From positions 2,170,001-2,234,000 of the forward strand of contig OY969884.1 in NCBI GenBank assembly GCA_963704295.1: a stretch of 64,000 nt of DNA. The letters run 5' to 3'. Positions 51,828 to 62,729 of this stretch are shown in pieces. Below the pieces are notes generated by a model. That model did not search any database and was not told the origin of the DNA. It saw only the letters and a list, made by a program, of their open reading frames with translations. Numbering within the stretch: position 1 is the first letter of the stretch; each line of letters starts with the position of its first letter. The translations under genes and the position numbers were made by a program. This DNA comes from JACCVL01 sp963704295. GTDB lineage: Bacteria > Actinomycetota > Actinomycetes > Propionibacteriales > Nocardioidaceae.

Positions 51828-53360
51828 GTGAGCGACGAGGGGCGGCAGCCGCCCGGAGCCGACGAGGACACGACGCCGCTCGACCTCCCAGAGGAGCGGT
51901 CGGCCGTGGACCGCTGGTGGGGCACGCCACCGGCCGGCGGCGAGCGCCGGCCCGGGTGCTGCGACGCCGCCGGGCGGGGCTGCGGCGGACTCGACCGAGC
52001 CGGTCCCGACCGAGCCGGTCCCGACCGAGCCAGTTCCTGCGCCGGTGTCGCGGCCCCCGGCATACCCCGGCTGGGGGTCGCCCGGCTGGCACGGTTCGGC
52101 CACCGCTCCGCAGCCCGGCGACGGATTGCCGTCCCCGCCGACGGGCCGTACCAGGGCGCGGCAGCACGCCGGCCCAGCGGTCCGGGTGGACCGGGTGGAC
52201 CGGGCCGACCGGGCGGACCGACCCCCTGGCACCCGACGACGGCGGTGCCCTATCCGGTGCCGGGCTATGTGCCGCCGCCGCGCTCTGCGGGCGTTCCCTG
52301 GTTCGGCCTGATCGCGGTGTCGCTGGTGGTCGGTCTGGTCGGCGGTGTTCTGGGCGCCGTCGCCGCGCTGGCCGGCTTCGGGGGCGACGACGGCCGGCTC
52401 GGGGTCCGCACGACCGCACCGCTGGACTCCGACCCGGCTCCGCTCCCCGCGGACAACACGAGCGTCGCCAAGGTGGCTGACCGGCTGCTGCCGAGCGTGG
52501 TGCAGGTCCGCGTCGTCAACGGGCAACGGGGCGGCACCGGATCCGGGTTCGTGCTGGACACCGACGGCCACGTCGTCACCAACGCGCACGTGGTCCGGAG
52601 CGCGGAGAGCGACGGGAAGATCTCGGTCGTGTTGCCGGACGGCCGCGAGCGAGCGGCCGATCTGATCGGCTTCTCGCAGGCGTACGACCTCGCCGTCCTG
52701 GAGACCGAGCCGGAGGGGCTGCGCGTGGCCCGGCTCGGCTCGTCCTCGGCCCTGCGGGTCGGGCAGCCCGTGGTGGCGTTCGGCTCTCCGCTCGGCCTGA
52801 CGAGCACGGTGACGTCCGGGATCGTGAGCGCGCTGGACCGCCCGGTCACGGCCGGCGGCAGCGGGGAGGCGTCGTACATCAACGCGATCCAGACCGACGC
52901 GGCGATCAACCCCGGCAACTCCGGCGGACCTCTGGTCGACCTGCGCGGCCGGGTGGTCGGCGTCAACTCGGCGATCGCCACCGTCGGCGGCTCGTTCGGG
53001 GGTCAGGCCGGGAACATCGGCGTCGGCTTCGCGATCCCGATCGACCAGGTGCGCGTGACGGCGAAGCAGCTGATCCGCACCGGGGTGGCGGTCTACCCGG
53101 TGATCGGTGCGTCGGTCGCCACCGGCGGCGGGGACATCGGGGCAGTGCTGGAGAGCGTCGAGGACGGGAGCCCGGCCGCCGACGCGGGGCTGGAGGACGG
53201 GGACCGCATCGTCACCGTGGACGGCCGACCGGTCGCGGACGGGATCGAGCTGATCGTGGCCATCCGGTCCCGCGCCCCCGGGGACACCATCAGCGTGCAG
53301 TACGTGCGCGACGGCGATCGGGGCAGCGCGGACATCGTGCTCGGTCAGCAGCGCGGCTGA
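51828..53360 (+). CDS. htrA: HtrA-like serine protease with PDZ domain; linker read in shifted frame
   Basis: A 510-residue membrane-anchored envelope protease. The catalytic triad is in TNAHVV (His), AYDLAVLE (Asp) and NPGNSGGPL (Ser). A PDZ domain fills the C-terminus (GSPAADAGLEDGDRIVTVDG). The membrane helix IAVSLVVGLVGGVLGAVAAL precedes the protease. Between about 51955 and 52143 the open frame gives an odd Cys/Arg-rich linker, while the +1 frame gives a normal Pro-rich linker with three TEPVP repeats (15-bp units at 51994-52038). One extra G near 51955 and one missing G near 52143 would explain this. GTG 51828 has GGGAG upstream; ATG 51714 is an alternative. Confidence 0.85.
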   Translation: MSDEGRQPPGADEDTTPLDLPEERSAVDRWWGTPPAGGERRPGCCDAAGRGCGGLDRAGPDRAGPDRASSCAGVAAPGIPRLGVARLARFGHRSAARRRIAVPADGPYQGAAARRPSGPGGPGGPGRPGGPTPWHPTTAVPYPVPGYVPPPRSAGVPWFGLIAVSLVVGLVGGVLGAVAALAGFGGDDGRLGVRTTAPLDSDPAPLPADNTSVAKVADRLLPSVVQVRVVNGQRGGTGSGFVLDTDGHVVTNAHVVRSAESDGKISVVLPDGRERAADLIGFSQAYDLAVLETEPEGLRVARLGSSSALRVGQPVVAFGSPLGLTSTVTSGIVSALDRPVTAGGSGEASYINAIQTDAAINPGNSGGPLVDLRGRVVGVNSAIATVGGSFGGQAGNIGVGFAIPIDQVRVTAKQLIRTGVAVYPVIGASVATGGGDIGAVLESVEDGSPAADAGLEDGDRIVTVDGRPVADGIELIVAIRSRAPGDTISVQYVRDGDRGSADIVLGQQRG

Positions 53361-53395
53361 CACCGCGGCCGGCACGGTGACCGTCGGGCCCTCGG

Positions 53396-55790
<2,395 letters not shown>

Positions 55791-55822
55791 CGAATCTCCA
55801 GTCGGGGAGGCTTGGCCGGCTC

Positions 55823-56155
55823 CTAGGTTGCTTCGGCGTCGAACGGCGGCCGCTCGCCGTAACGCAGCGGACGGCGACCGGGCGGCGGCTCGGCCTTGGT
55901 GGAGTCGTCGTCCTCCATCGCCGCGATGATGTTGCGGCGGACCACCTCGCGCGGGTCGAGGTCGCGCAGCTTCAGGTCCCGGAAGTCCTCGCCCAGCTCG
56001 TCCGCCAGGTCGCCGCGGGCGTTGTCCACCATCTGCCGCACCGTGCGCAGGAAGCCGCCGGCCTGCTTGGCCAGCTGCGGCAGCTTCTCCGGGCCGAAGA
56101 GGAACACCGCCACGATGCCGATGAGCAGGAGCTCCGGCCACCCCATGCCCATCAT
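55823..56155 (-). CDS. tatB: Twin-arginine translocase subunit TatB
   Basis: A 110-residue membrane protein. The family start GWPELLLIGIVAVFLFGPEK gives one membrane helix, a hinge and an amphipathic helix (LPQLAKQAGGFLRTVRQMV). It helps export folded proteins with twin-arginine signals, such as the lipoprotein at 16707. In mycobacteria tatB follows htrA on the same strand; here it is inverted and separated from htrA by the UvrA-like gene. ATG 56155 or 56149. Confidence 0.93.
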   Translation of the reverse strand: MMGMGWPELLLIGIVAVFLFGPEKLPQLAKQAGGFLRTVRQMVDNARGDLADELGEDFRDLKLRDLDPREVVRRNIIAAMEDDDSTKAEPPPGRRPLRYGERPPFDAEAT

Positions 56156-56183
56156 GTCGGTCCCCGCCCGTCGCTCGAGTCGC

Positions 56184-57347
56184 TCAGCGGCCGGAGGGGC
56201 TCAGCCCGAGCTGCATCCCGGCCAGCCCGCGGGCCCGGCTGGTCAGTCGGCGGGCCACGCCGGCCAGCTCCTCCGCGGCGGGTGCGTCGGGGTCGGTGAG
56301 CACCAGCGGCACACCGTCGTCGCCGCCGGCTCGCAGCCGGCCGTCCAGCGGCACCCGGCCGAGCAGCGGGACATCGTGGCCGAAGCGCTCCGCCAGCGTC
56401 GCGGCCACCCGCTCACCACCACCCCGGCCGAAGACCTCGAGCTTGTGCTCGGGCCCGCAGTGCGGACACGGCAGGTAGGACATGTTCTCGACCACGCCGG
56501 CGACTCGCTGGTGCATCATCGAGGCCATCGTGCCGGCCCGCTCGGCCACGTCCGCGGCGGCCTGCTGCGGGGTCGTGACCACCAGGACCTCGGCGTTGGC
56601 GAGGTGCTGCCCGAGCGAGATCGCGACGTCGCCGGTGCCCGGCGGCAGGTCGAGCAGCAGCACGTCCAGGTCACCCCAGAAGACGTCGCTGAGCATCTGC
56701 ACCAGCGCGCGGTCCAGCATCGGACCCCGCCAGGCGACCACCTGGTCGCGGCGCGGCTTCAGCATCCCGATGCTGATCGCCCGCACGCCGTGCGCCTCCA
56801 CCGGCATGATCATGTCCTCGACCTGGGTGGGCCGGCGATCGCCGATTCCGAGCATGTCCGGCACGGAGTGGCCGTAGACGTCGGCGTCGACGACGCCGAC
56901 CGACAGCCCGCTGCGGGCCATCTCGACCGCCAGGTTGACCGTCACCGAGGACTTCCCGACCCCGCCCTTGCCGGACGCGACCGCCAGCACCCGGGTCAGC
57001 GACTCCGGTCTGGCGAACGGGATGTCCCGGCTGGGCGCACCTCCCTTGAGCTGCTCACGCAGCCCCTGGCGCTGCTCGTCGGTCATCACGCCGAGCTCGA
57101 CCTCGACCCCCCGGACCCCGGCCACCCTCCCGACCGCCTGCTGGGTGTCCCGCGTCAGGGTCTCCTTGAGCGGGCAGCCGGACACGGTGAGCAGGATGCG
57201 GACGTGGACGACGTCGTCGGCGGAGATTCGGACATCGTCGAGCATTCCGAGCTCGGTGATCGGGCGCTTGATCTCCGGGTCCTGCACCGTGGCCAGAGCA
57301 GCGCGGACCGCGTCCTCCTGCACCGATGGGGACGTGGTCGTAGGCAT
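56184..57347 (-). CDS. mrp: Mrp/NBP35-family Fe-S cluster carrier ATPase
   Basis: A 387-residue P-loop protein. An N-terminal MIP18/PaaD-like domain (about 8-95) precedes the ATPase with the deviant Walker A VASGKGGVGKSSVTVNLA. The cluster-binding Cys pair is in CPHCGP near residue 284. It assembles or carries iron-sulfur clusters. It lies between DUF1003 and tatB in a co-directional run. Confidence 0.93.
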   Translation of the reverse strand: MPTTTSPSVQEDAVRAALATVQDPEIKRPITELGMLDDVRISADDVVHVRILLTVSGCPLKETLTRDTQQAVGRVAGVRGVEVELGVMTDEQRQGLREQLKGGAPSRDIPFARPESLTRVLAVASGKGGVGKSSVTVNLAVEMARSGLSVGVVDADVYGHSVPDMLGIGDRRPTQVEDMIMPVEAHGVRAISIGMLKPRRDQVVAWRGPMLDRALVQMLSDVFWGDLDVLLLDLPPGTGDVAISLGQHLANAEVLVVTTPQQAAADVAERAGTMASMMHQRVAGVVENMSYLPCPHCGPEHKLEVFGRGGGERVAATLAERFGHDVPLLGRVPLDGRLRAGGDDGVPLVLTDPDAPAAEELAGVARRLTSRARGLAGMQLGLSPSGR

Positions 57348-57357
57348 GCTGTCGATG

Positions 57358-57903
57358 TTACGGGTCCGTGCCGCTGCCGGGCTCCCCGCCCGGCTCGGCG
57401 GGCTCGCCGGTCCGCTGCTGAAGGTCGCTGAGCAGCGAGCGCAGCTCGGAGCGGAGGTAGTCCCGGGTGGCGACCTCGCCGATCGCCATCCGCAGGCTGG
57501 CCACCTCACGGGACAGGAAGTCCATGTCGGCGTGCGCCCGCGCGTTGGCGTCCCGGTCCTGGTCCAGGTTGACCCGGTCCCTGGCCTCCTGCCGGTTCTG
57601 GGCCAGCAGGATCAGCGGCGCGGCGTACGACGCCTGGAGGGAGAGCACCAGGGTGAGGAAGATGAACGGGTAGGTGTCGAAGCGTGGCCGGTCCGGGCCG
57701 AAGGGGACGTTCCACACCACCCAGACCACGATCACCACCGTCATGTAGACGAGGAACCGGCCGGTGCCGATGAAGCGGGCCACCCGCTCGGACAGCTGAC
57801 CGAACACGTCCGGGTCGTAGGCCGGTCGGCGCACCAGCGGCCGCCGCGCCTCGATCGGGGAGTCGAGCCTCGGCCGGCGGTCTTCACGCGCCACGGGTGG
57901 CAC
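57358..57903 (-). CDS. DUF1003 membrane protein
   Basis: A 181-residue protein with two membrane helices (FLVYMTVVIVVWVVWNV and YPFIFLTLVLSLQASYAAPL) and a following motif LLAQNRQEARDR, then a charged coiled-coil-like tail. DUF1003 proteins are of unknown function and commonly sit beside MgtE-like genes. GTG 57903 overlaps the stop of the upstream CBS gene by 20 bases. Confidence 0.92.
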   Translation of the reverse strand: MPPVAREDRRPRLDSPIEARRPLVRRPAYDPDVFGQLSERVARFIGTGRFLVYMTVVIVVWVVWNVPFGPDRPRFDTYPFIFLTLVLSLQASYAAPLILLAQNRQEARDRVNLDQDRDANARAHADMDFLSREVASLRMAIGEVATRDYLRSELRSLLSDLQQRTGEPAEPGGEPGSGTDP

Positions 57904-59143
57904 CTCCCTCGCGCCAGCCCTGCGGCAGCAGGTGGTCGAGCACGTCGTCGACGGTGACCACGCCGATCAGGTGCTGGGCATCGTCGACGACCGGGCTGGC
58001 CACCATGTTGTACGCCGCCAGCAGCCGGGTGACCTCCTCCAGCGACGACTCCGGGCGCAGCGGCACGATGTCGTTGTCGGTCACCGCGCTGACCAGGGTG
58101 GAGGGCGGCTCGCGGAGCAGCCGCTGGATGTGGGCGACCCCGAGGAACCGCCCCGTCGGCGTCTCCAGCGGCGGCCGGCAGACGAAGACCATCGCAGCCA
58201 GGGACGGGGTCAGGGCGGGTTCGCGCACCAGCGCGAGCGCGTCGGCGATCGTGGCGTCCGGCGGCAGGATCACCGGCTCGCTGGTCATCATGCCGCCGGC
58301 GGTGCCCTCCTCGTAGCTGAGCAGCCGGCGGACGTCCTTCGCGTCCTCGGGCTCCATCAGCGTCAGCAGGTGCTCGGCCACCTCGTCCGGCAGCTCGGCG
58401 ATCAGGTCGGCCGCGTCGTCCGGCGACATCTCCTCCAACACGTCGGCGGCCCGCTCGTTGTCGAGGGCGCCGAGGATCTCGACCTGGTCCTCCTCCGGCA
58501 GCTCCTCCAGGACGTCGGCCAGCCGCTCGTCGTCGAGGGCGGCCGCGATCTCGGTGCGTCGCTTCGGTCCGAGCCCGTGCAACACGTCGGCGAGGTCCGC
58601 CGCGCGCAGCGCGTGCAGCGTCGCCAGCAGGTTCGTCGCGCCCTGGTCGGTGTGCTCCTCGACCAGGCCGATCACGTCGGAGACGTCCACGATGTGCTCC
58701 TGGCCCTTGCGGCCGAAGCGGTGCGACCCCTCGCGCAGCGCCACCTTGACCAGCGACCAGTCGCGGTTGCGGTCGCGCTCCATCGCGACGTCGAAGACGG
58801 CGCCGCTGATGCCGCTGTCCCGCACCGTGACCGTCCGGTCGAGCAGCTCGGCCAGCACCAGGGTCTCGCCGGGCCGCTGCTCGAACCTGCGCATGTTCAC
58901 CACGCCGGTGGTGATGACGTGCCCGGCGTCGATCGACGTCACCCGGGTCAGCGGCAAGAACACCTTGCGCCGGCCGAAGACCTCGACCACGAGGGCGACC
59001 ACCCGGGGGCGGACGCTGGCGGCGGTCCGGCCGCGCAGGGCGACGACGATGTCGCGCACCTTCCCGACCTGGTCGCCTCGAGGATCGAAGACGGGTAGCC
59101 CGGCAAGGCGCGCGACGTAGACCCGGTTCGGTGCGGCGCTCAC
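57884..59143 (-). CDS. PRC-barrel, MgtE N-terminal and CBS-domain protein
   Basis: A 419-residue soluble protein. The N-terminal 110 residues resemble a PRC-barrel, the middle is an MgtE intracellular domain with repeated helical motifs (LADVLHGLGPKRRTEI, LADVLEELPEEDQVEIL, AADVLEEMSPDDAADLI), and the C-terminus has two CBS domains (SEPVILPPDATIADAL and DDAQHLIGVVTVDDVLDHLL). It lacks the MgtE channel, so it is probably a magnesium or nucleotide sensor. GTG 59143 opens the run CBS protein - DUF1003 - mrp - tatB - uvrA-like. Confidence 0.92.
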   Translation of the reverse strand: MSAAPNRVYVARLAGLPVFDPRGDQVGKVRDIVVALRGRTAASVRPRVVALVVEVFGRRKVFLPLTRVTSIDAGHVITTGVVNMRRFEQRPGETLVLAELLDRTVTVRDSGISGAVFDVAMERDRNRDWSLVKVALREGSHRFGRKGQEHIVDVSDVIGLVEEHTDQGATNLLATLHALRAADLADVLHGLGPKRRTEIAAALDDERLADVLEELPEEDQVEILGALDNERAADVLEEMSPDDAADLIAELPDEVAEHLLTLMEPEDAKDVRRLLSYEEGTAGGMMTSEPVILPPDATIADALALVREPALTPSLAAMVFVCRPPLETPTGRFLGVAHIQRLLREPPSTLVSAVTDNDIVPLRPESSLEEVTRLLAAYNMVASPVVDDAQHLIGVVTVDDVLDHLLPQGWREGGATRGA

Positions 59144-59255
59144 GAGCGCTCAGGCTACCGGCGGGCAGGCCGCTCGTCGGTTCGCCATGCGGGGCACCGC
59201 AGTGACCGGCCGGTGCGATGGCGAACGACTCGAAGCGGGGGCAGGATGTCCCGCT

Positions 59256-60791
59256 ATGGCCCAGCTCGCAGACCGGACGACGACCACCAACGGCGGGGGC
59301 GGGTGGCTGTCTCGCGAGCGAACCGTGGCCGGACCGGGGTTCAACCGGTGGCTGATCCCACCGGCGGCGCTCGCGATCCACCTGTGCATCGGGCAGGTCT
59401 ACGCGAGCAGCGTCTACAAGACCCCGCTGGTCGAGCACTTCGACAGCTCGCTCACCGCCATCGGGATCGTCTTCTCCGTCGCCATCGTGATGCTGGGACT
59501 CGCTGCCGCGGTCCTGGGCACCTGGGTGGACGACGGCGGCCCGCGCCGAGCGATGGTGGCGGCGGCGCTGTGCTGGTCGTCGGGCTTCCTGGTGGGAGCG
59601 GTCGGGATCGCCACCAGCCAGCTGTGGCTGCTCTACCTCGGGTACGGCGTGATCGGCGGCATCGGTCTCGGCATCGGCTACATCTCGCCGGTGTCGACGC
59701 TGATCAAGTGGTTCCCCGACCGACCGGGCCTGGCGACCGGGATGGCGATCATGGGTTTCGGCGGCGGTGCTCTGATCGCCAGTCCGCTGCAGAGCAAGCT
59801 GCTCGAGGTGTACGGCGACGACGGCGCCGGGGTCGCCAGCCTGTTCGTCACCCTCGGCGTGGGCTATCTGCTCGTCATGCTGGTCGGCGCCGCGCTGGTC
59901 CGGGTCCCGGCGGACGACTGGCTTCCGGCGGGCTTCGACCCCCAGCAGGTCAAGAGCAGGTCCCTGGTGTCCACGGGCCACGTCTCGGCGGCGAACAGCA
60001 CCCGCACCCCGCAGTTCTGGTTGCTGTGGACCGTGCTGTTCTGCAACGTCACGGCGGGGATCGGCATCCTGGAGCAGGCCGCGCCCATGATCAGCGACTT
60101 CTTCCGGGAGGGTGGCTCCACGTCGGTGTCGGTCGCGGCGGCGGCGGGCTTCGTCGGCGTGCTGTCGCTGGCCAACATGACCGGCCGCTTCGTGTGGTCC
60201 TCCACCTCGGACGTGATCGGTCGCAAGCCCACCTACGTGATGTACCTCGGGGTCGGGATGGTCGCGTACACGCTGCTGGCGCTGTTCGGCAGCAGCAGCG
60301 TCGCCCTGTTCGTCCTGCTGGCGGCGGTGATCCTCTCGTTCTACGGCGGCGGCTTCGCCACCGTCCCCGCCTATCTGAAGGACCTCTTCGGGACCTTCCA
60401 GGTCGGGGCGGTGCACGGCCGGCTGCTGACCGCGTGGTCGGCGGCCGGCGTCGCCGGTCCGCTGATCGTCAACGGCTTCCTGGACGCGCAGGGCGAACCG
60501 GGCACTCTCACCGCGGACGCCTACCGTCCGGCCCTGCTCACCATGGTCGGAGTGCTGGCGGTCGGGTTCCTGGCCAACCTGGCGATCCGGCCGGTGGCGG
60601 AGCGGTGGCACGAGAGTGACGCGACGGTCGAGGCCGGCCGGCGCACCGCCCGACCCGGTTACGGGCAGTCCGGGACCGGGTCGTCGGTGCCGCGCTGGAT
60701 GCTGCCGGTCGCATGGCTGCTGATCGCGATCCCGCTCGGCTACGGCGTCTTCGAGACCGTCGCCACCGCCGTCGACCTGTTCACCGGCTGA
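59256..60791 (+). CDS. MFS transporter, OFA (oxalate/formate antiporter) family
   Basis: A 511-residue membrane transporter with about twelve helices. It shows the OFA features IHLCIGQVYASSVYKTPL near the first helix, and DDGGPRRAM between helices 2 and 3. A long cytoplasmic segment (about 215-250) divides the halves, and the last helix is MLPVAWLLIAIPLGYGVF. Substrates of OFA proteins are organic acids; here unknown. ATG 59256 has GGCAGGA about ten bases upstream. Confidence 0.88.
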   Translation: MAQLADRTTTTNGGGGWLSRERTVAGPGFNRWLIPPAALAIHLCIGQVYASSVYKTPLVEHFDSSLTAIGIVFSVAIVMLGLAAAVLGTWVDDGGPRRAMVAAALCWSSGFLVGAVGIATSQLWLLYLGYGVIGGIGLGIGYISPVSTLIKWFPDRPGLATGMAIMGFGGGALIASPLQSKLLEVYGDDGAGVASLFVTLGVGYLLVMLVGAALVRVPADDWLPAGFDPQQVKSRSLVSTGHVSAANSTRTPQFWLLWTVLFCNVTAGIGILEQAAPMISDFFREGGSTSVSVAAAAGFVGVLSLANMTGRFVWSSTSDVIGRKPTYVMYLGVGMVAYTLLALFGSSSVALFVLLAAVILSFYGGGFATVPAYLKDLFGTFQVGAVHGRLLTAWSAAGVAGPLIVNGFLDAQGEPGTLTADAYRPALLTMVGVLAVGFLANLAIRPVAERWHESDATVEAGRRTARPGYGQSGTGSSVPRWMLPVAWLLIAIPLGYGVFETVATAVDLFTG

Positions 60792-60797
60792 CCGGTC

Positions 60798-61736
60798 GTG
60801 GCCAGCCACGGCGACCAGCTCGGCGACCAGCTCGGCGCCCAGCTCGGCGAGCAGCTCGACTACGACATCGTCGACGTCTTCACCGACCGCCCGTACGCCG
60901 GCAACCCGCTCTCCGTGGTCCACGGCGCCTCCGGGCTGTCGACCGGCCAACTGCAGGCGCTGGCGCGGGAGTTCAACCTGTCCGAGACCGCGTTTCCCAC
61001 GGTTCGGCCCGGCGCGGCCGCGTACGACGTGCGCATCTTTACCGCCTCGGAGGAGATCCCGTTCGCCGGCCACCCGACCCTGGGGACCGGCTGGCTGCTC
61101 CGGCGGCGGTCCCTCCTCGGTGCCGACCAGGTGGTGCAGCACGGCGGGAGCGGCCAGGTGGCGGTCACGGTGTGGGACACCGGAGCCGAGCTGGCGGCGC
61201 TGCCGTCGTTCCTGGATCGCCGCGACGACACCGACCAGCTCGCGGCTGCGGTCGGGCTCGTCGGCGCGGACGTGGAGCAGGCCGCCTACGAGGCGGGCTG
61301 TGGCCTGGGCTGGGCGGTGCTGCGGGTGAGGCCGGACGCGGTGGCTCGAGCCCGGCCGCCGACCGCCGGGTGGAGGGTCCGCGGCGCCGGACCCGATCCG
61401 ATCGGCGGTCTGTGCGTGTGCGCCTACCGGCGCGAGGGTGCCGCCGTGCAGGTGCACGCGCGGGTGTTCTGCCCGGACGTCGGCATCACCGAGGACCCGG
61501 GGACCGGCTCGGCCGCGGCAGCGCTCGGGCTGGTGCTGGTGGCCGACCAGACCGCGCCGGGGGACGGCTGCACCGCATACACCGTGGCGCAGGGCGCCGA
61601 GATCGGCCGACCGTCGACGCTTTCCGGCCGGGTGGACGCGGAGGCCGGGGCCGCCGTGCTGGTGCACGTCGCGGGTGGCGTCGTACCGGTGGCGTCCGGT
61701 CGGATCGCCGTGCCGCCGGTCGAGGTTCCGGGCTGA
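60798..61736 (+). CDS. PhzF-family isomerase-like protein
   Basis: A 312-residue protein of the diaminopimelate-epimerase-like PhzF fold. YDIVDVFTDRPYAGNPLSVV, AREFNLSETAF (with the catalytic-type Glu) and TEDPGTGSAAAALG are diagnostic. Its reaction is unknown; no phenazine genes are near. The first 20 codons contain a four-unit 12-bp repeat that encodes GDQL/GDQL/GAQL/GEQL. GTG 60798 lies seven bases after the transporter stop. Confidence 0.9.
   Translation: MASHGDQLGDQLGAQLGEQLDYDIVDVFTDRPYAGNPLSVVHGASGLSTGQLQALAREFNLSETAFPTVRPGAAAYDVRIFTASEEIPFAGHPTLGTGWLLRRRSLLGADQVVQHGGSGQVAVTVWDTGAELAALPSFLDRRDDTDQLAAAVGLVGADVEQAAYEAGCGLGWAVLRVRPDAVARARPPTAGWRVRGAGPDPIGGLCVCAYRREGAAVQVHARVFCPDVGITEDPGTGSAAAALGLVLVADQTAPGDGCTAYTVAQGAEIGRPSTLSGRVDAEAGAAVLVHVAGGVVPVASGRIAVPPVEVPG
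60810..60857. repeat. 12-bp tandem repeat (4 units) in the phzF-like gene
   Basis: GGCGACCAGCTC occurs at 60810-60821 and 60822-60833, then with single changes at 60834-60845 (GCC) and 60846-60857 (GAG). The unit keeps the reading frame, so copy-number changes would only lengthen or shorten the protein's N-terminus. Confidence 0.9.
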
Positions 61737-61776
61737 GCCGTCCCCGCACGGCGCCGGCCGCGGCCCGTCGCGCACA

Positions 61777-62667
61777 ATGTGCCCGGTGCAGTGGCTGCTG
61801 GCGTTGGTGGGGGTCACGGGGGTCTCGGCGTCGGGGCCGCTGATGGCGGCGACCGCCGTACCCGCCCTCGCGATCGCCTTCTGGCGCAACGCGCTCGCCG
61901 TCGGCCTCCTGGCGCCGACGGCCGCGGTCACCCGGCGGGCCGAGCTGGCGGCGCTGGACCGGCGGGAGTGGCGGATCCTCGTCGTGGCGGCCGTCGCGCT
62001 GGCGGCCCACTTCGCTGCCTGGGTCAGCGCGCTCAAGCTCACCTCGGTGGCGTCGGCGACCGCGCTGGTCTGCCTCACCGCCGGCTGGGTGGTGCTGATC
62101 AGCCGGTTGCGCGGGGAGCCGGTGACCCGCGCGGTGGTGACCGGGCTGGCGGTGGCGTTCGCCGGCGTGCTGCTGATCTCGGGGGTGGACACCACCGTCT
62201 CGACCGAGGCCGTGGTCGGGGACCTGCTCGCGCTGGCTGGGGGCCTGTTCGCCGCCGTCTACACCATCGCGGGTGGCGAGGCGCGGCGGACGCTGAGCAC
62301 CACCGCGTACACCACTGTCTGCTACGGCCTGTGCGCGGTGATCCTGCTGGTGGTCTGCCTGGTCGGCCGGCAGGACCTGTCCGGCTACTCGGGACGGGCC
62401 TGGCTCGGGTTGATCGCGGTGACGGTGCTCGCCCAGCTGCTGGGGCACTCCGTCTTCAACCACCTGCTCGCCACCATGAGCCCGACCGTGGTGACGCTGG
62501 TGATCTTGTTGGAGGTGCCGGGCGCGGCGCTGCTCGCCGCCGCCTTCCTCGGCCAATCCCCGCCGCTCGGGGTGTACGCCGGGCTGGTCCTGATCCTCGC
62601 CGGCCTGGCCGTCGTCGTGCTCGCCCGCAGCCCCGCCGACCAGCCGCTGGAGGCGCCGGTCGACTGA
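61777..62667 (+). CDS. EamA/DMT-family transporter
   Basis: A 296-residue drug/metabolite transporter with about ten membrane helices in two repeats (HFAAWVSALKLTSVASATAL in the first, GHSVFNHLLATMSPTVVTLV in the second). Such proteins export amino acids or other small metabolites. ATG 61777 is chosen; GTG 61786 is possible. Confidence 0.9.
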   Translation: MCPVQWLLALVGVTGVSASGPLMAATAVPALAIAFWRNALAVGLLAPTAAVTRRAELAALDRREWRILVVAAVALAAHFAAWVSALKLTSVASATALVCLTAGWVVLISRLRGEPVTRAVVTGLAVAFAGVLLISGVDTTVSTEAVVGDLLALAGGLFAAVYTIAGGEARRTLSTTAYTTVCYGLCAVILLVVCLVGRQDLSGYSGRAWLGLIAVTVLAQLLGHSVFNHLLATMSPTVVTLVILLEVPGAALLAAAFLGQSPPLGVYAGLVLILAGLAVVVLARSPADQPLEAPVD

Positions 62668-62729
62668 CCGTCGACGAGGCGACGAGCGTGGTGTCCGGGC
62701 GTGAGGATGGCCGGACTAGGGTGCCGCCC

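Noticed and set aside
57741..62195. Minus-strand open frame of 1484 codons across the CBS, MFS, PhzF and DMT genes
   Set aside because: It crosses four well-supported genes, and its protein is low-complexity with no family motif, so it is a GC-driven artefact.
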